A stretch of DNA of 56,070 bases. It comes from Gemmatimonadota bacterium. Its GTDB lineage: Bacteria; Gemmatimonadota; Gemmatimonadetes; Gemmatimonadales; GWC2-71-9. Positions 1 through 9,851 of the stretch are shown piece after piece; within the stretch, counting starts at the first letter, position 1; each line of letters opens with the position of its first letter. Location of the stretch: the NCBI GenBank assembly GCA_003222155.1, contig QHUU01000062.1, positions 1 to 56,070 on the forward strand. Direction: 5' to 3'. Both the position numbers and the translations under genes were made by a program. Under the pieces are notes generated by a model. The model was not told the DNA's origin. It worked only from the letters and a program-made list of their open reading frames with translations, and made no database searches.

Positions 1-837
1 CAGCACCTTGGCGTCGCGCCGCTGCAGCGTGCCGAGGGCCTGCTCGATCTCGTCCGACAGGAAGCGGTCCATCGCCTGGTCTTCCGTGTCGGGCAGGTCT
101 TCGGCGATGAAGCGCTCGATCAGCGAGCGATCTCCGTCGGGATCGAGCGGGGCATCGAGCCGCACGTCGCCCGTGTTGAGCGCCGCGAGCGACTGCACCA
201 CTTCGAGCGACAGCTTGGTGGCGTCGGAGATCTCCTCCGGCGTGGGCTCGCGCCGCAGCGTCTGCCGCAGGTACTCGGCCGTGCGCACGATGCGCGACAG
301 GTCGGCCGTGCGGTTCAGCGGCACGCGCACGGTGCGGCCCTGGCGCGCCAGCGCCGCGAGAATCGCCTGCCGGATCCACCACACCGCGTAGGAGATGAAC
401 TTCACCCCCTGGTCCGGGTCGAACTTCCGGGCCGCAGTGAGCAGCCCCACGTTTCCCTCGCCGATCAGGTCGGTGAGGGGCAGGCCGCGGTTCTGGTATT
501 TCTTTGCGACCGAGATGACGAAGCGCAGGTTGCGCTTCACCAGCTCCTGCATCGACTCCTGATCGCCGGCGCGCACCTTGCGAGCGAGCGCGATCTCCTC
601 CTTTTGGGTGAGGAGGGGCGTCTTCGACACCTCATGGAGATACTGGTCGAGGATGTCGCGCTCGTGCTCATGGGTGCCGAGGCCGGACAAGAGCCCCCGG
701 CGCCGCCCGCGCTTTTTGGCGGGCTTCGCCTTCGCCTCGGGCGCCGCTGCGGCAGCCGCCGCCGTGGGGCGGGGGGCCGTTCGAGGCTTCGCCCGGGCGG
801 GGGAGGTGGTCTTCTTCCGTCGAATACGCTTGGGCAT
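1..837 (-). CDS. Sigma-70 family RNA polymerase sigma factor, RpoD/SigA-like (3' end outside window)
   Basis: The ATG lies at 835-837 on the minus strand, and 279 codons are open to the window edge. After a basic, Ala/Pro/Lys-rich N-terminal tail of about 50 residues come sigma region 1.2 (ERDILDQYLHEVSKTPLLT), region 2 with the core-binding segment NLRFVISVAKKYQNRGL and the -10 recognition helix SYAVWWIRQAI, then region 3 (RVPLNRTADLSRI, EPTPEEISDATKLS). Region 4, which reads the -35 box, would lie beyond base 1. The clear region 1.2 and the 2.4 helix fit a primary or group 2 sigma factor rather than an ECF factor. There is no large 1.1 domain. The gene diverges from the tRNA cluster. I cannot tell a housekeeping sigma from a paralogue. 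Confidence 0.93.
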   Translation of the reverse strand, partial: MPKRIRRKKTTSPARAKPRTAPRPTAAAAAAAPEAKAKPAKKRGRRRGLLSGLGTHEHERDILDQYLHEVSKTPLLTQKEEIALARKVRAGDQESMQELVKRNLRFVISVAKKYQNRGLPLTDLIGEGNVGLLTAARKFDPDQGVKFISYAVWWIRQAILAALARQGRTVRVPLNRTADLSRIVRTAEYLRQTLRREPTPEEISDATKLSLEVVQSLAALNTGDVRLDAPLDPDGDRSLIERFIAEDLPDTEDQAMDRFLSDEIEQALGTLQRRDAKVL

Positions 838-907
838 CGCTATGGTCCCGGATCACCCTGTGATACCGAACACAGGAGGAAAAGTTCGCGCCTGGGCATG
901 AAATCGC

Positions 908-936
908 TTGACACCACTGGAACGTCCCGGTAAGAT
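908..936 (+). promoter_or_regulatory. Sigma-70 promoter of the tRNA cluster
   Basis: A perfect -35 TTGACA (908-913), a 17-nt spacer and a -10 TAAGAT (931-936) lie 44 bases before the first tRNA, predicting a transcript start near 943. This is one of the best consensus promoters in the window, as expected for stable RNA. Confidence 0.82.
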
Positions 937-979
937 GCCGTGTTCCCGCCGGAACGCGTTTTGCCGGGCCCAATATACG

Positions 980-1052
980 GGGGGCGTAGCTCAGTTGGGA
1001 GAGCGCGTGAATGGCATTCACGAGGTCAGGGGTTCGATCCCCCTCGCCTCCA
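980..1052 (+). tRNA. tRNA-Ala (anticodon GGC)
   Basis: The sequence folds as a standard cloverleaf. The 7-bp acceptor stem pairs GGGGGCG with CGCCTCC, with one G-T pair. The D arm is GCTC/GAGC, the anticodon arm CGTGA/TCACG has GGC in its loop, and the T arm carries TTCGATC. CCA is not encoded. Confidence 0.96.
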
Positions 1053-1056
1053 TCAC

Positions 1057-1159
1057 GGCTGGACGCCGAGACGCCGAGCCGCCTAGTCTGACATGGCCCA
1101 GACCCGTTACATTGGGCGGCAAGAGCGTCGCAGTCGACCGTAGTCGTCTCGGCGTCCAG
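1057..1159 (+). repeat. Octamer-type inverted repeat, family B copy 1 (tRNA spacer)
   Basis: This fills the Ala-Gly tRNA spacer. The left side has GGCTGGACGCCGAGACGCC and the right end carries the mirror CTCGGCGTCCAG; the interior is degenerate. It starts like family B copy 2 at 1604, sharing ACGGCTGGACGCC. It begins 5 nt after one tRNA and ends 6 nt before the next. Confidence 0.7.
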
Positions 1160-1165
1160 TTGTTC

Positions 1166-1238
1166 GCGGGAATAGCTCAGTTGGTAGAGCACAACCTTGC
1201 CAAGGTTGGGGTCGCGGGTTCGAGTCCCGTTTCCCGCT
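1166..1238 (+). tRNA. tRNA-Gly (anticodon GCC)
   Basis: The acceptor stem pairs GCGGGAA with TTCCCGC, the anticodon arm CAACC/GGTTG presents GCC, and the T loop is TTCGAGT. The discriminator base is T and CCA is not encoded. Confidence 0.96.
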
Positions 1239-1283
1239 CTCACCCGGCGTCACGGCCGGGGCCATGGCTTGAGGATACAACGA

Positions 1284-1357
1284 CGCGGGGTGGAGCAGTC
1301 TGGTAGCTCGCCGGGCTCATAACCCGGAGGTCGTGGGTTCAAATCCCACCCCCGCTA
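1284..1357 (+). tRNA. Initiator tRNA-fMet (anticodon CAT)
   Basis: The anticodon CAT sits on a stem with three consecutive G-C pairs (GGG/CCC), the hallmark of initiator tRNA. The first acceptor position (C against T) is unpaired, which is the other initiator feature. The T loop is TTCAAAT. Discriminator A; no encoded CCA. Confidence 0.95.
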
Positions 1358-1361
1358 CTCA

Positions 1362-1442
1362 AACGCGGAACGCGGAACGTGGAATGCGGAACAGGTGTCA
1401 CACGTTCCTCTGTTCCGCGTTCCCACTTCCGCGTTCCGCGTT
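1362..1442 (+). repeat. Heptad hairpin repeat, family A copy 1
   Basis: The left arm (1362-1394) is four heptads (AACGCGG, AACGCGG, AACGTGG, AATGCGG) plus AACAG. The loop is 15 nt (1395-1409). The right arm (1410-1442) is CTGTT then CCGCGTT, CCCACTT, CCGCGTT, CCGCGTT. It begins 5 nt after tRNA-fMet and ends 7 nt before tRNA-Val. The second heptad of the right arm counted from the loop is the odd one, as in copies 2-4. Confidence 0.9.
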
Positions 1443-1448
1443 CTAGAC

Positions 1449-1522
1449 GGGCGGTTAGCTCAGCTGGTTAGAGCGCCACGTTGACATCGTGGAGGTCACT
1501 AGTTCGAGTCTAGTACCGCCCA
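1449..1522 (+). tRNA. tRNA-Val (anticodon GAC)
   Basis: The acceptor stem pairs GGGCGGT with ACCGCCC, the anticodon arm CCACG/CGTGG presents GAC, and the T arm CTAGT/CTAGA-type stem surrounds TTCGAGT. Discriminator A; CCA is not encoded. The next tRNA starts 3 nt later. Confidence 0.95.
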
Positions 1523-1525
1523 CTC

Positions 1526-1599
1526 GCGCCCATAGCTCAACTGGATAGAGCGCTTGACTACGGATCAAGAGGCTGGGGGTTCGAGTCCTCCTGGGCGCA
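1526..1599 (+). tRNA. tRNA-Arg (anticodon ACG)
   Basis: The acceptor stem pairs GCGCCCA with TGGGCGC. The anticodon arm CTTGA/TCAAG presents ACG, which TadA would be expected to convert to ICG. The T loop is TTCGAGT. Discriminator A; CCA not encoded. Confidence 0.95.
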
Positions 1600-1603
1600 T
1601 AAC

Positions 1604-1697
1604 GGCTGGACGCCTAGACGCCGAGACGCCTAGACGCCCAGGAGTTCGCAGGATGCAGTCCTAGGCGGCTAGGCGTCTATGCGTCTGGGCGTCTAGC
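1604..1697 (+). repeat. Octamer-type hairpin repeat, family B copy 2 (tRNA spacer)
   Basis: The left arm repeats GACGCCTA-like octamers (GACGCCTA, GACGCCGA, GACGCCTA, GACGCCCA). The right arm mirrors them (TAGGCGTC, TATGCGTC, TGGGCGTC) and closes with TAGCC against GGCT. It starts 5 nt after tRNA-Arg and ends 5 nt before tRNA-Pro, the same placement as the family A copy in the fMet-Val spacer. Confidence 0.85.
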
Positions 1698-1701
1698 CTT
1701 T

Positions 1702-1778
<77 letters not shown>

Positions 1779-1787
1779 AGAATGTTT

Positions 1788-1861
1788 GCGCCAGTAGCTC
1801 AGCTGGATAGAGCGTCGGCCTCCGGAGCCGAAGGTCCCGCGTTCGAATCGCGGCTGGCGCA
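1788..1861 (+). tRNA. tRNA-Arg (anticodon CCG)
   Basis: The acceptor stem pairs GCGCCAG with CTGGCGC, the anticodon arm TCGGC/GCCGA presents CCG, and the T loop is TTCGAAT. It is the last gene of the cluster. The open reading frame of the convergent acetyltransferase gene runs through most of it on the opposite strand. Confidence 0.95.
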
Positions 1862-2401
1862 TCGCAACGCGACGAGTCGAGCGGCAACGCGGTCCGGGAT
1901 CGGGGCGTGCTCCCTCGCCAGGAGGTCGTAGAGCAGGCGATCGTACGGCCGCCCCTCGATCCAGTGCCGCCGCCGCTGCCGCCCGACATACCTGAACTTG
2001 AGCTGCTCCAGCACGCGACGTGCTGCCACGTTGCTCTCGACTGTCCACGCGCTCACCGCTTCCAGCCCGAGCTCGACAAAGCCGAACGTGAGCAGCTTGG
2101 ACGCGGCGCGGAACGTATAGCCCCCGTAACGCTTCCGACCGAGCACCGCCCATAGCGAACCGGCCGTCTTCGACTCGCGACGTATGTCCGACAGTGCCAC
2201 GAGGCCGACCGGCAGATCGCTATCATCCGGCGTGAACAGGCGGAGCAGGTGGAGATCCCGCTGCGTCATGATTGTGAGAGAAACGCGGCTCAGGGCGTGG
2301 ACGCCGTCTCCGAAGTCCAGCCACTTGTAGTTCTCCTCGCGTCCCAGCCACTGGGCGGCGAGCTGGATCAACTCGGGTCTGTCGAGCGGCAAGAGCTTCA
2401 T
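1799..2401 (-). CDS. GNAT family N-acetyltransferase
   Basis: A protein of about 200 residues with the GNAT layout: PVGLVALSDI (the beta4 strand before the acetyl-CoA site), then a long central part ending in GFVELGLEAVSAWTVESN and the typical AARRVLEQLKFRYVGRQ segment near the C-terminus of the fold. Such proteins move an acetyl group from acetyl-CoA to an amine; the substrate is not evident. I chose the ATG at 2401 (MKLLPLDRPEL); an in-frame ATG pair about 60 nt upstream is possible. The last 20 or so residues are encoded antisense to tRNA-Arg(CCG), so the frame has simply run on to the first stop. The fold ends near YDLLAREH, before the overlap. Confidence 0.8.
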   Translation of the reverse strand: MKLLPLDRPELIQLAAQWLGREENYKWLDFGDGVHALSRVSLTIMTQRDLHLLRLFTPDDSDLPVGLVALSDIRRESKTAGSLWAVLGRKRYGGYTFRAASKLLTFGFVELGLEAVSAWTVESNVAARRVLEQLKFRYVGRQRRRHWIEGRPYDRLLYDLLAREHAPIPDRVAARLVALRCASRDSNAGPSAPEADALSS

Positions 2402-2596
2402 GGCCGGGTCCCCGAACGCGAATGAGCGCGGACGCAACACGTGGGTTGACTCACCGTGCATCATCGCAACACCCGGACCACAGCAACAGCAGGATCTGGC
2501 AAACCCAAAAAACCTCAAACGTCGGAATCGAGTGCGGACTCCGAGCAACACCCGCTGCGGAGATCCATCAATCGCGGCCGGGCGGTCGTCAAGCCG

Positions 2597-3238
2597 TCAC
2601 GGGATTCCCACGAGCTTGTGCGTCTGGAGACTGAGGCGCCACCGGGGATGGGCGAGGCAGTAGCGCACGGCGAGCTCCGTGTTCCGCACCCGGTCGGGCC
2701 CGTCCATCGGCTGCAGGAACCAGTGTCGAAAACCGAGGCCTTCGAGGCTCTCAGGGGAGATGCCCTCCTGGGGGAACACCAGCTTCAGCTCGTCGCCGCT
2801 CCGGAGCACGAGCTCGGCTCCGGCCTTGGGGCTGACGCACACCCAATCGACACCGGGTGGCGGCAGCAGGGTGCCGTTCGTCTCGATCGCGATTTCGAAC
2901 CCCGCCCTATGCAAGGCGGCGGTGAGGGGCTCGTCGAGTTGCAGCAGGGGCTCGCCGCCCGTGCATACGACGAAGCGGGGGGCGCCAGGCGCAGCCGCGG
3001 CGGGCCAGGCCGCCAGCACGGCTCGTGCGAGCGCATCGCTCGAGGCGAACCGCCCACCACCGGGACCGTCCGTGTCGACGAAGTCCGTGTCGCAGAAGCC
3101 GCACCGCGCCGTCGCGCGATCTTCCTCGCGCCCGGACCACAGGTTGCAGCCCGAGAATCGCAACAGCACCGCGGGGCGCCCGGCGTTCGCCCCCTCGCCC
3201 TGGAGCGTGTAGTAGATCTCCTTCACGGCGTAGCTCAC
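2597..3238 (-). CDS. queE: 7-carboxy-7-deazaguanine synthase QueE
   Basis: A radical SAM enzyme that converts 6-carboxy-tetrahydropterin to 7-carboxy-7-deazaguanine in the preQ0/queuosine pathway. It opens with [20 protein letters not shown] and has the QueE-type cluster motif C31-X14-C46-X2-C49 instead of CX3CX2C, as known for some QueE subfamilies. TGGEPLLQ is the SAM-contacting GGE motif, and ETNGTL and SPKAG follow. The C-terminus ends [10 protein letters not shown]...[13 protein letters not shown], typical of the family. The start is GTG and overlaps the queC stop in a GTGA junction, so the two are almost certainly cotranslated. Length (213) is usual. Confidence 0.96.
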   Translation of the reverse strand: MSYAVKEIYYTLQGEGANAGRPAVLLRFSGCNLWSGREEDRATARCGFCDTDFVDTDGPGGGRFASSDALARAVLAAWPAAAAPGAPRFVVCTGGEPLLQLDEPLTAALHRAGFEIAIETNGTLLPPPGVDWVCVSPKAGAELVLRSGDELKLVFPQEGISPESLEGLGFRHWFLQPMDGPDRVRNTELAVRYCLAHPRWRLSLQTHKLVGIP

Positions 3239-3951
3239 CGCGAGGCTCCCGCCGCTGCCCGGTATCGGATTGGATCGGGTGTGCCCGCCTCGGCGAAGCC
3301 CTTCAGGCGCAACAGGCAGGCATCACAGCGCCCGCAGGCCTCGCCGCCGGGCGCGGGGTCGTAACAGCTCGAGGTGAGCGCGTAGTCGAGGCCCAGCGAC
3401 AGGCCCGTGAGAATGATCTCCCGCTTGGAGAGGGCGATCAGGGGCGTATGGATTCGGAGGCGCTGCCGACCCTCGACGCCCGCCCGCGTGGCGAGGCTCG
3501 CCATGGCCTGGAACGCCGCGATGTACTCCGGCCGGCAGTCGGGGTAGCCGCTGTAGTCGAGGGCCGTCACGCCGATGAAGATATCCGCCGCGCCCACGAC
3601 CTCGGCCCACGCCAACGCAAAGGACAGGAAGATCGTGTTGCGCGCGGGCACATAGGTGACCGGGATCCCCGCCGCGAGCTCGGCGGGGGTCCGGTCCTTG
3701 GGGACCGCAATCTCGGCCGTGAGCGCGGACCCGCCGAATCGCCGCAGGTCGAATTCGACGATCTCGTGCCGTGCTACGTGGAGGGCGCGGGCGACACGAC
3801 GGGCCGCCGCGATCTCGACCTCGTGACGCTGGCCGTAGTGGAACGTGAGCGCGTAGACCTCGAACCCCTGGTGCTGGGCCAGGGCCAGCGCCGTGGTCGA
3901 GTCGATCCCGCCGCTCAACAGTGCGATGGCTTTCGGCTTGGGATTGGTCAT
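3235..3951 (-). CDS. queC: 7-cyano-7-deazaguanine synthase QueC
   Basis: An ATP-dependent enzyme that turns 7-carboxy-7-deazaguanine into preQ0. The N-terminal PP-loop [16 protein letters not shown] (residues 10-25) binds ATP, and [11 protein letters not shown] and [10 protein letters not shown] are family signatures. The C-terminal SSCYDP...[14 protein letters not shown] holds the four cysteines of the structural zinc site. At 238 residues it is full length. I start at the ATG at 3951; the longer upstream frame reads through the promoter region and has no family similarity. It diverges from queF with 58 bp between the starts and leads queE. Confidence 0.97.
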   Translation of the reverse strand: MTNPKPKAIALLSGGIDSTTALALAQHQGFEVYALTFHYGQRHEVEIAAARRVARALHVARHEIVEFDLRRFGGSALTAEIAVPKDRTPAELAAGIPVTYVPARNTIFLSFALAWAEVVGAADIFIGVTALDYSGYPDCRPEYIAAFQAMASLATRAGVEGRQRLRIHTPLIALSKREIILTGLSLGLDYALTSSCYDPAPGGEACGRCDACLLRLKGFAEAGTPDPIRYRAAAGASR

Positions 3952-4009
3952 CTTTCCGAAAGTTATCCGCTCGAGCACATCGGTACAGTGACGAGTTGAG
4001 GAGTCCACC

Positions 4010-4417
4010 ATGACCTCGCAACCGCCCAGGCTGCCCCGCACGGGACCGCTCCCCCGACCCGCGAACCCGACGGAGGCTCGGGAGTACCTGAAGGCCGAAG
4101 CGTTTCCCGCGCCGGACGTGCGGACCGTGACCCTGACGGCCACGGAATTCACATCCATCTGCCCTCGCACCGGCCAGCCCGACTTCGGCAGCGTGACCAT
4201 CGAGTACACGCCCGGTGAACGCTGCCTCGAGTCGAAGGCGCTCAAGTACTATCTCTGGTCGTATCGCGATGAAGGAGCGTTCTGCGAGAGCCTGGCGGCC
4301 CGGATCGCGGACGACATCGTGTACGCCATCCGCCCCAGGGCACTCAGCGTGCAGGTCAACCAGAACGTGCGAGGCGGGATTGCCCTGGTCGCCCGCGCCG
4401 TGCGGGAAGGGACGTGA
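4010..4417 (+). CDS. queF: NADPH-dependent preQ0 reductase QueF (short type)
   Basis: It reduces the nitrile of preQ0 to the aminomethyl group of preQ1. The unimodular (YkvM-type) length of 135 residues fits. C51 in [12 protein letters not shown] is the nucleophile that forms the thioimide, and [16 protein letters not shown] is the QueF signature that binds NADPH. The start has a good Shine-Dalgarno, GAGGAG, 7 nt before the ATG. With queC and queE across the divergent promoter region, three preQ1 steps are here; queD, folE and tgt are not in the window. Confidence 0.97.
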   Translation: MTSQPPRLPRTGPLPRPANPTEAREYLKAEAFPAPDVRTVTLTATEFTSICPRTGQPDFGSVTIEYTPGERCLESKALKYYLWSYRDEGAFCESLAARIADDIVYAIRPRALSVQVNQNVRGGIALVARAVREGT

Positions 4418-4421
4418 CGCC

Positions 4422-4946
4422 ATGGATGCGCAGCAGCTTCGGGCCATTCAGACGCCGCTCAAGGAGCGCTACCGCGCCGAGCCTGCGGCAGCACTGGTCA
4501 CGCTGCACGCACGGGGCAAACTCGGCGAGGAGAACCCCACGTGCAGCGTGGAAACCGGGAGGGCGTTGGTCGAGGCCGGCCTGCACCCGGCCACGGGTGG
4601 TGACGGTCGCGCGGCGTGCTCGGGCGATCTGCTGCTCGAAGCCCTGGTTGCCTGCGCCGGGGTCACGCTGAAGGCGGTCGCCACGGCGCTCGCCCTGCCG
4701 CTCGACGGCGGGACCGTCTCCGCCGAAGGCGACCTGGATTTTCGCGGCACGCTGGGCGTCGCGAAGGACGTACCGGTGGGGTTTCAGGCGATACGCCTGC
4801 GGTTCGACCTGGACACCGACGCGAGCGCGGAGCAGCTCGATTCCCTGCTCCGGCTCACGGAGCGCTACTGTGTCGTGTATCAGACGCTCCAGCACGCCGC
4901 GAGCGTCACGGTATCCCTGTCGGCGCGCGGCGCAGGCGGTCGCTAG
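4422..4946 (+). CDS. OsmC/Ohr family protein
   Basis: A 174-residue OsmC-like protein, usually a small thiol peroxidase acting on organic hydroperoxides. Both expected cysteines are present: C78 in LEALVACAGVTLK (peroxidatic) and C150 in LTERYCVVYQTL (second cysteine). The C-terminal beta-alpha-beta layout VGFQAIRLRFDLD...LLRLTERYC is typical. It starts 4 nt after the queF stop, so it is probably in the same transcript, although no metabolic link to queuosine is apparent. The TAG stop shares bases with the convergent stop of the next gene in one CTAG. Confidence 0.9.
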   Translation: MDAQQLRAIQTPLKERYRAEPAAALVTLHARGKLGEENPTCSVETGRALVEAGLHPATGGDGRAACSGDLLLEALVACAGVTLKAVATALALPLDGGTVSAEGDLDFRGTLGVAKDVPVGFQAIRLRFDLDTDASAEQLDSLLRLTERYCVVYQTLQHAASVTVSLSARGAGGR

Positions 4947-5587
4947 AGCCCCAGGGCCAATCCCACGCGGGCCAGGGACGCCTGGATCGGCGCGTCGATC
5001 TCCCCCGTCCCGCCGGGGTTGGTCTTGCGATTCATGCGGTTGAACGCGTAGGTCGCGGTGCCGTGCAGCCTCCCCGCCAGCCGGATATCGAGGCCGAGAC
5101 CCAGATCGAGCGAGATGGCGGCGCGGCCCCCTCCCGAGAATTTCGGCGCCGCGAGGTAGTTGGCGCGGAACACGACCGTCGCGCCCGGCCCGATCTCGTA
5201 GAACGAGCGCGCCCCTACCCGCACCGCTCCCACCGACTGGGCGTCGAACTCGGGATCGGCGCTGCGGTGGAGCACCCCCACCTCGACGCTCGCGTAGGCG
5301 GCCACGTCGTACGCGACCCAGGCGTCCACCTGCGTGGCGGTGAAGCCGGTCGTCGCGGCGCTGCCGTCCGCGGGATCGAGACTCAGGCGCACCACGGCCG
5401 CCTCGACGGAGAGCCTGTCCCGCCGCGCCCACAGCGACCCCCCGAAGCCGCTGCCGCGATACCGCAGCCCGGAGGCGACTTCGCGATAATCGGCCAGCGC
5501 GAACTGAGGCCCGACGGTGACCAGCTGGCCCGCCGCCGGCCGCAGCGCGAGGGCGAGCAGCAGGGCGCCAAGAGCCGCGCGACTCAC
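4943..5587 (-). CDS. Predicted outer-membrane beta-barrel protein, unknown function
   Basis: A 214-residue protein with a signal peptide (SRAALGALLLALALRPAAG, cleavage likely after AAG). The rest is a run of alternating amphipathic strands (LWARRDRLSVEAAVVRLSL, VDAWVAYDVAAYASVEVGVL, TVVFRANYLAAPKF), ending in the hydrophobic residue Leu, as expected for a small barrel. I do not recognise the family. It is the last gene of the kinase operon and overlaps the TPR gene by an ATGA junction, so it may be an envelope component made together with the kinase. It converges on the OsmC gene with stop codons sharing CTAG. Confidence 0.7.
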   Translation of the reverse strand: MSRAALGALLLALALRPAAGQLVTVGPQFALADYREVASGLRYRGSGFGGSLWARRDRLSVEAAVVRLSLDPADGSAATTGFTATQVDAWVAYDVAAYASVEVGVLHRSADPEFDAQSVGAVRVGARSFYEIGPGATVVFRANYLAAPKFSGGGRAAISLDLGLGLDIRLAGRLHGTATYAFNRMNRKTNPGGTGEIDAPIQASLARVGLALGL

Positions 5588-6623
5588 TTGGGCGTCACTT
5601 GTGGTACCGGGGCCACGGTGACCTGCACCTGCTGGCGCCGGGCCACGTTCTCCTTCGCGATGTCCTGGTTGCGCCGCGCGATCTGGTCGCGCAGCAGCCG
5701 GTTGTAAAGAATGTTGGCCGCGGCGGGGCGTGGCGCCGGCTTGCGGAGCATCATCACGAACCCCGTCACCAGCGCCGCTCCTCCCACGAGCCCCAGCTCG
5801 CGCTTCGAGCCCGAGCCGAGGCTCGAGCTCTCGAGGCCCAGCGTGCCGACGAGCGCGCCGCCCGTATAAAGGAAAGCCAGCCCCACCGGACGCCAGCTCT
5901 GCGGCGGAATCTCGGTCTCGGGAAGGAACTGGTAGCCGGGCAGACTCGTGACGGACGGCACGGTGTCCACACGGCCATGACTCACGCGGATCGGCTGCGA
6001 TGCGGAGAACGTGTTCTGACCCAGGCGCGCATCGACCACGAGGGTGTAAGTGCCCGGCGGCACCGGGTCACCGCCCGCGAGGCGCGCCGGCCAGCGCAGG
6101 TTCACCTGCCCGTTCCACGCGCCCGAGTCGATCACGACGGTCCCCCCGGTGCCGATGGCGCGCGCGACCACGCGCGCAGGCTGCGTGACCGTGAACCGGA
6201 CGGGCACGGCCCCCTGCCCGCCGACGAAACTGACGCTGTCGACCCGCAGCTGCCGCACCAGCAGCACCTGACGCAGCGCCACGTCGAAGGCGCTGTACGC
6301 CTTGGGCGACACGCGGTTGGGGTCGAGCTGTCGCTCCGGGTCGATGAGCACGAGCTGCTTGAAGGCGTCCACGGCTTTGAGGATCGAGTCCATGGCACCG
6401 TAGGTGAATCCCAGCAGCTCGTACGCCCGGGCACGCTCGGCACCGGTGAGTCGCTCGCGCAGCGCGGCCCGCGCGAGCGTCAGCACCTGGCGATACTCGA
6501 GGTTGTCGTACGCCTGCTGCGCGCGGCGGAGGGTGGCGTTCTGCCCCGCCTGGGCAGCTCCCAGCGCCGGGACGGCCAGGCCTGCGAAGCACACCACTGC
6601 GCCAAGGTAGCGGGCCATGGGAC

Positions 6624-6627
<4 letters not shown>
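5584..6627 (-). CDS. Exported TPR protein with C-terminal membrane segments
   Basis: A 347-residue protein. After a signal peptide (LGAVVCFAGLAVPALGAAQA) come TPR-like helices (residues about 30-100: ATLRRAQQAYDNLEYRQVL, ARAYELLGFTYGAMDSILKAVDAF). Next is a beta-rich part with PVRFTVTQPARVVARAIG and GTYTLVVDARLG, resembling the FlgD-like or Ig-like fold seen in secreted proteins, and then two short hydrophobic stretches (LAFLYTGGALVGTLGL and LGLVGGAALVTGFVMML). The tail is rich in Gln, Arg and Val. It overlaps its neighbours at both ends by 4 nt. Pairing with a membrane kinase carrying a PEGA domain suggests a joint envelope role, but the function is unknown. Confidence 0.72.
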
Positions 6628-8143
<1,516 letters not shown>

Positions 8144-8147
<4 letters not shown>

Positions 8148-9781
8148 GGCCGCCGGCTCCTGACGAGGGTGGACCGGGCGCTGGCGGCCGACGCGCGGCG
8201 GCGGCGGAGCGCGGCGCTCGCGGTGGCGGGTGGCGACGGCCAGGTCGGGGTGTTGCAGGTTCCTGGTTGCAGCAGCGGGACGGTGCCCACGCAGACCTCG
8301 TAGGTGGTGGTCGTGCCGGCGAAGTCCACGATCGCCAGGTAATAGTCCCCCGTGGCGAGGGACGGCGTCAGGTTCACATCCGAACCCGCCGCCGTGTCGG
8401 CGGCGACCACCGAAACAACGGTGTCGGTCGCGGCGGGCACCTTGATGACGTAAAGATCCAGGTCCTTGAGGGAGTCCGGGTGCGTCCCGGGGAATGCGTG
8501 CAGCCGCACCTGCGCCGTCGAGGTGGCCCCCGGGCTCGTGTAGCGGAATCGGATCCAGTCGACGTCGTGCGGATTCTCGATGGTCAAGGTGTCGCGGAAG
8601 GTCGGGGCCGGGACGGTGCCGCGCAGGTCGGCGGCGTTGCACGAGTTGTCGTCTTCGTGCGCGTCGGCGGGGAGCTCGCTGACGTAGCCGGCAAGCACCG
8701 AGAGACCGTAGCGTCCCGGCGTGCCGTAGATGGCGATCGCGTCGAGCCCGGGCGGCGGCAGGTTCTTGAACGCGACGATCGTCGAATCGCCCACCGCTTC
8801 GGCGGGCGCGAAGCCGGCGCCGTGGCAGGCGTGCGATTTCGGCCCGAAGGTCCAGGAGTCCGAGCCGATCACGTACGTCTTGGCGGGGCCGTTCCAGCCC
8901 AGCGAGTCCGTCAGGAACGTCGAGAACGTGCCCGCGATCTGAGGCGCCGTCAGGATGATCGTCAGGTCCTGCGTCTGGGCCTGGGTGAAATGGTACCAGT
9001 CCACGCCGTTCTTTTCGCCGCGCCGCAAGGGCTCGAAGGCCAACGCAGGGTTGAAGAACCGGAGGATGGGGTACGCAGGGAACGGCGGCGGCGCGCCCAG
9101 GTTGATGGGTTGGGGGATGGTGTCATCCGGCTCGAACAGGTCGTGCTCGATCACTCGGGTAGTGTCTCCGTGAACAAATCCCAACACGCCGTTGCCCCCC
9201 GAGATCCCGAAGAAGAAGAGCGAGTCGGTCTGCGCGGGCGGCGGCACCCAGTACAGCCGACGCGACGTGCCGTTGGCGAACGCCGTATCGGCGAACGGAT
9301 CCAGGATCAGCGGAGTGCTCTTCAACTGCGCCGCGAAAATCGAGTCGACCCCAACGCCGTATAACGACACCAGCTCGCCGTAGCGCACGATCCTGGGCCG
9401 TACGCTGTCGATCTCGAGGGGAGCCGAGACCCGGATGGTGTCCGCGGCCGCCAGCTGGCCCGTGTCGAAGTTGCGCGCGGCGGCCGTGATGATCACCGTG
9501 CCCGACTTGATCCCGACGACCCGGCCCGCCGCGACGGTGGCCACGGCCGAGTCACTGCTCGACCACACGAACGCGACGTTGGGGATCGGCTGCGAGTCGC
9601 CCGGTCCACGGATCTCCCAGGCCCTGGCTGCCACGACCGTGTCGTTGCCGCGAAACAGAATTCGCACCGGCGGGAGGCTGACGTGCACCGACGCGTCGTG
9701 CTCGGTGGGGTAGACGCAGGTCGCGACGGTCACACAACCGATCAGCAGCGCTCCCGCAGCCAGGCCGCGCCCGTGTCGCAT
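8144..9781 (-). CDS. Ig-like (BIG2) lipoprotein with pre-peptidase-type domains
   Basis: A 545-residue exported protein. Starting from the ATG at 9781, the signal peptide contains the lipobox-like LLIGC; a second Cys follows eight residues later, so the exact lipidated residue is uncertain. Residues about 50-120 look like a bacterial Ig-like domain (VVAARAWEI...FVWSSSDSAVATVAAGRVVGIKSGTVIITA). Two segments, DWYHFTQAQTQDLTIIL and DVDWIRFRYTSPG...GDYYLAIVDF, resemble PPC domains. The last 35 residues are low complexity and Arg-rich. It is the first gene of the kinase operon. A TTG start at 9811 is possible. Confidence 0.78.
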
Positions 9782-9851
9782 TCGACGATGTCCGCCGGGG
9801 TCGGCAGTCAATCTAATGGTCCCCCGGTGCGACGCCCATGACGCGTCTCAC

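Noticed and set aside
668-1306. Long ORFs over the tRNA cluster containing GNGTRTRDPNLGKVVLYQL-like peptides on either strand
   Set aside because: These are the well-known false proteins made by translating tRNA genes; the tRNA cloverleafs explain the sequence completely.
1362-1442. CRISPR array or simple tRNA-like repeat at the heptad hairpins
   Set aside because: Units are 7 nt with mirrored arms and one loop; there are no regular repeat-spacer units of CRISPR size and no cas genes.
3951-4010. preQ1 riboswitch between queC and queF
   Set aside because: Only 58 bp with promoter and Shine-Dalgarno; no preQ1 aptamer pattern (C-rich loop with A-rich tail) is visible.
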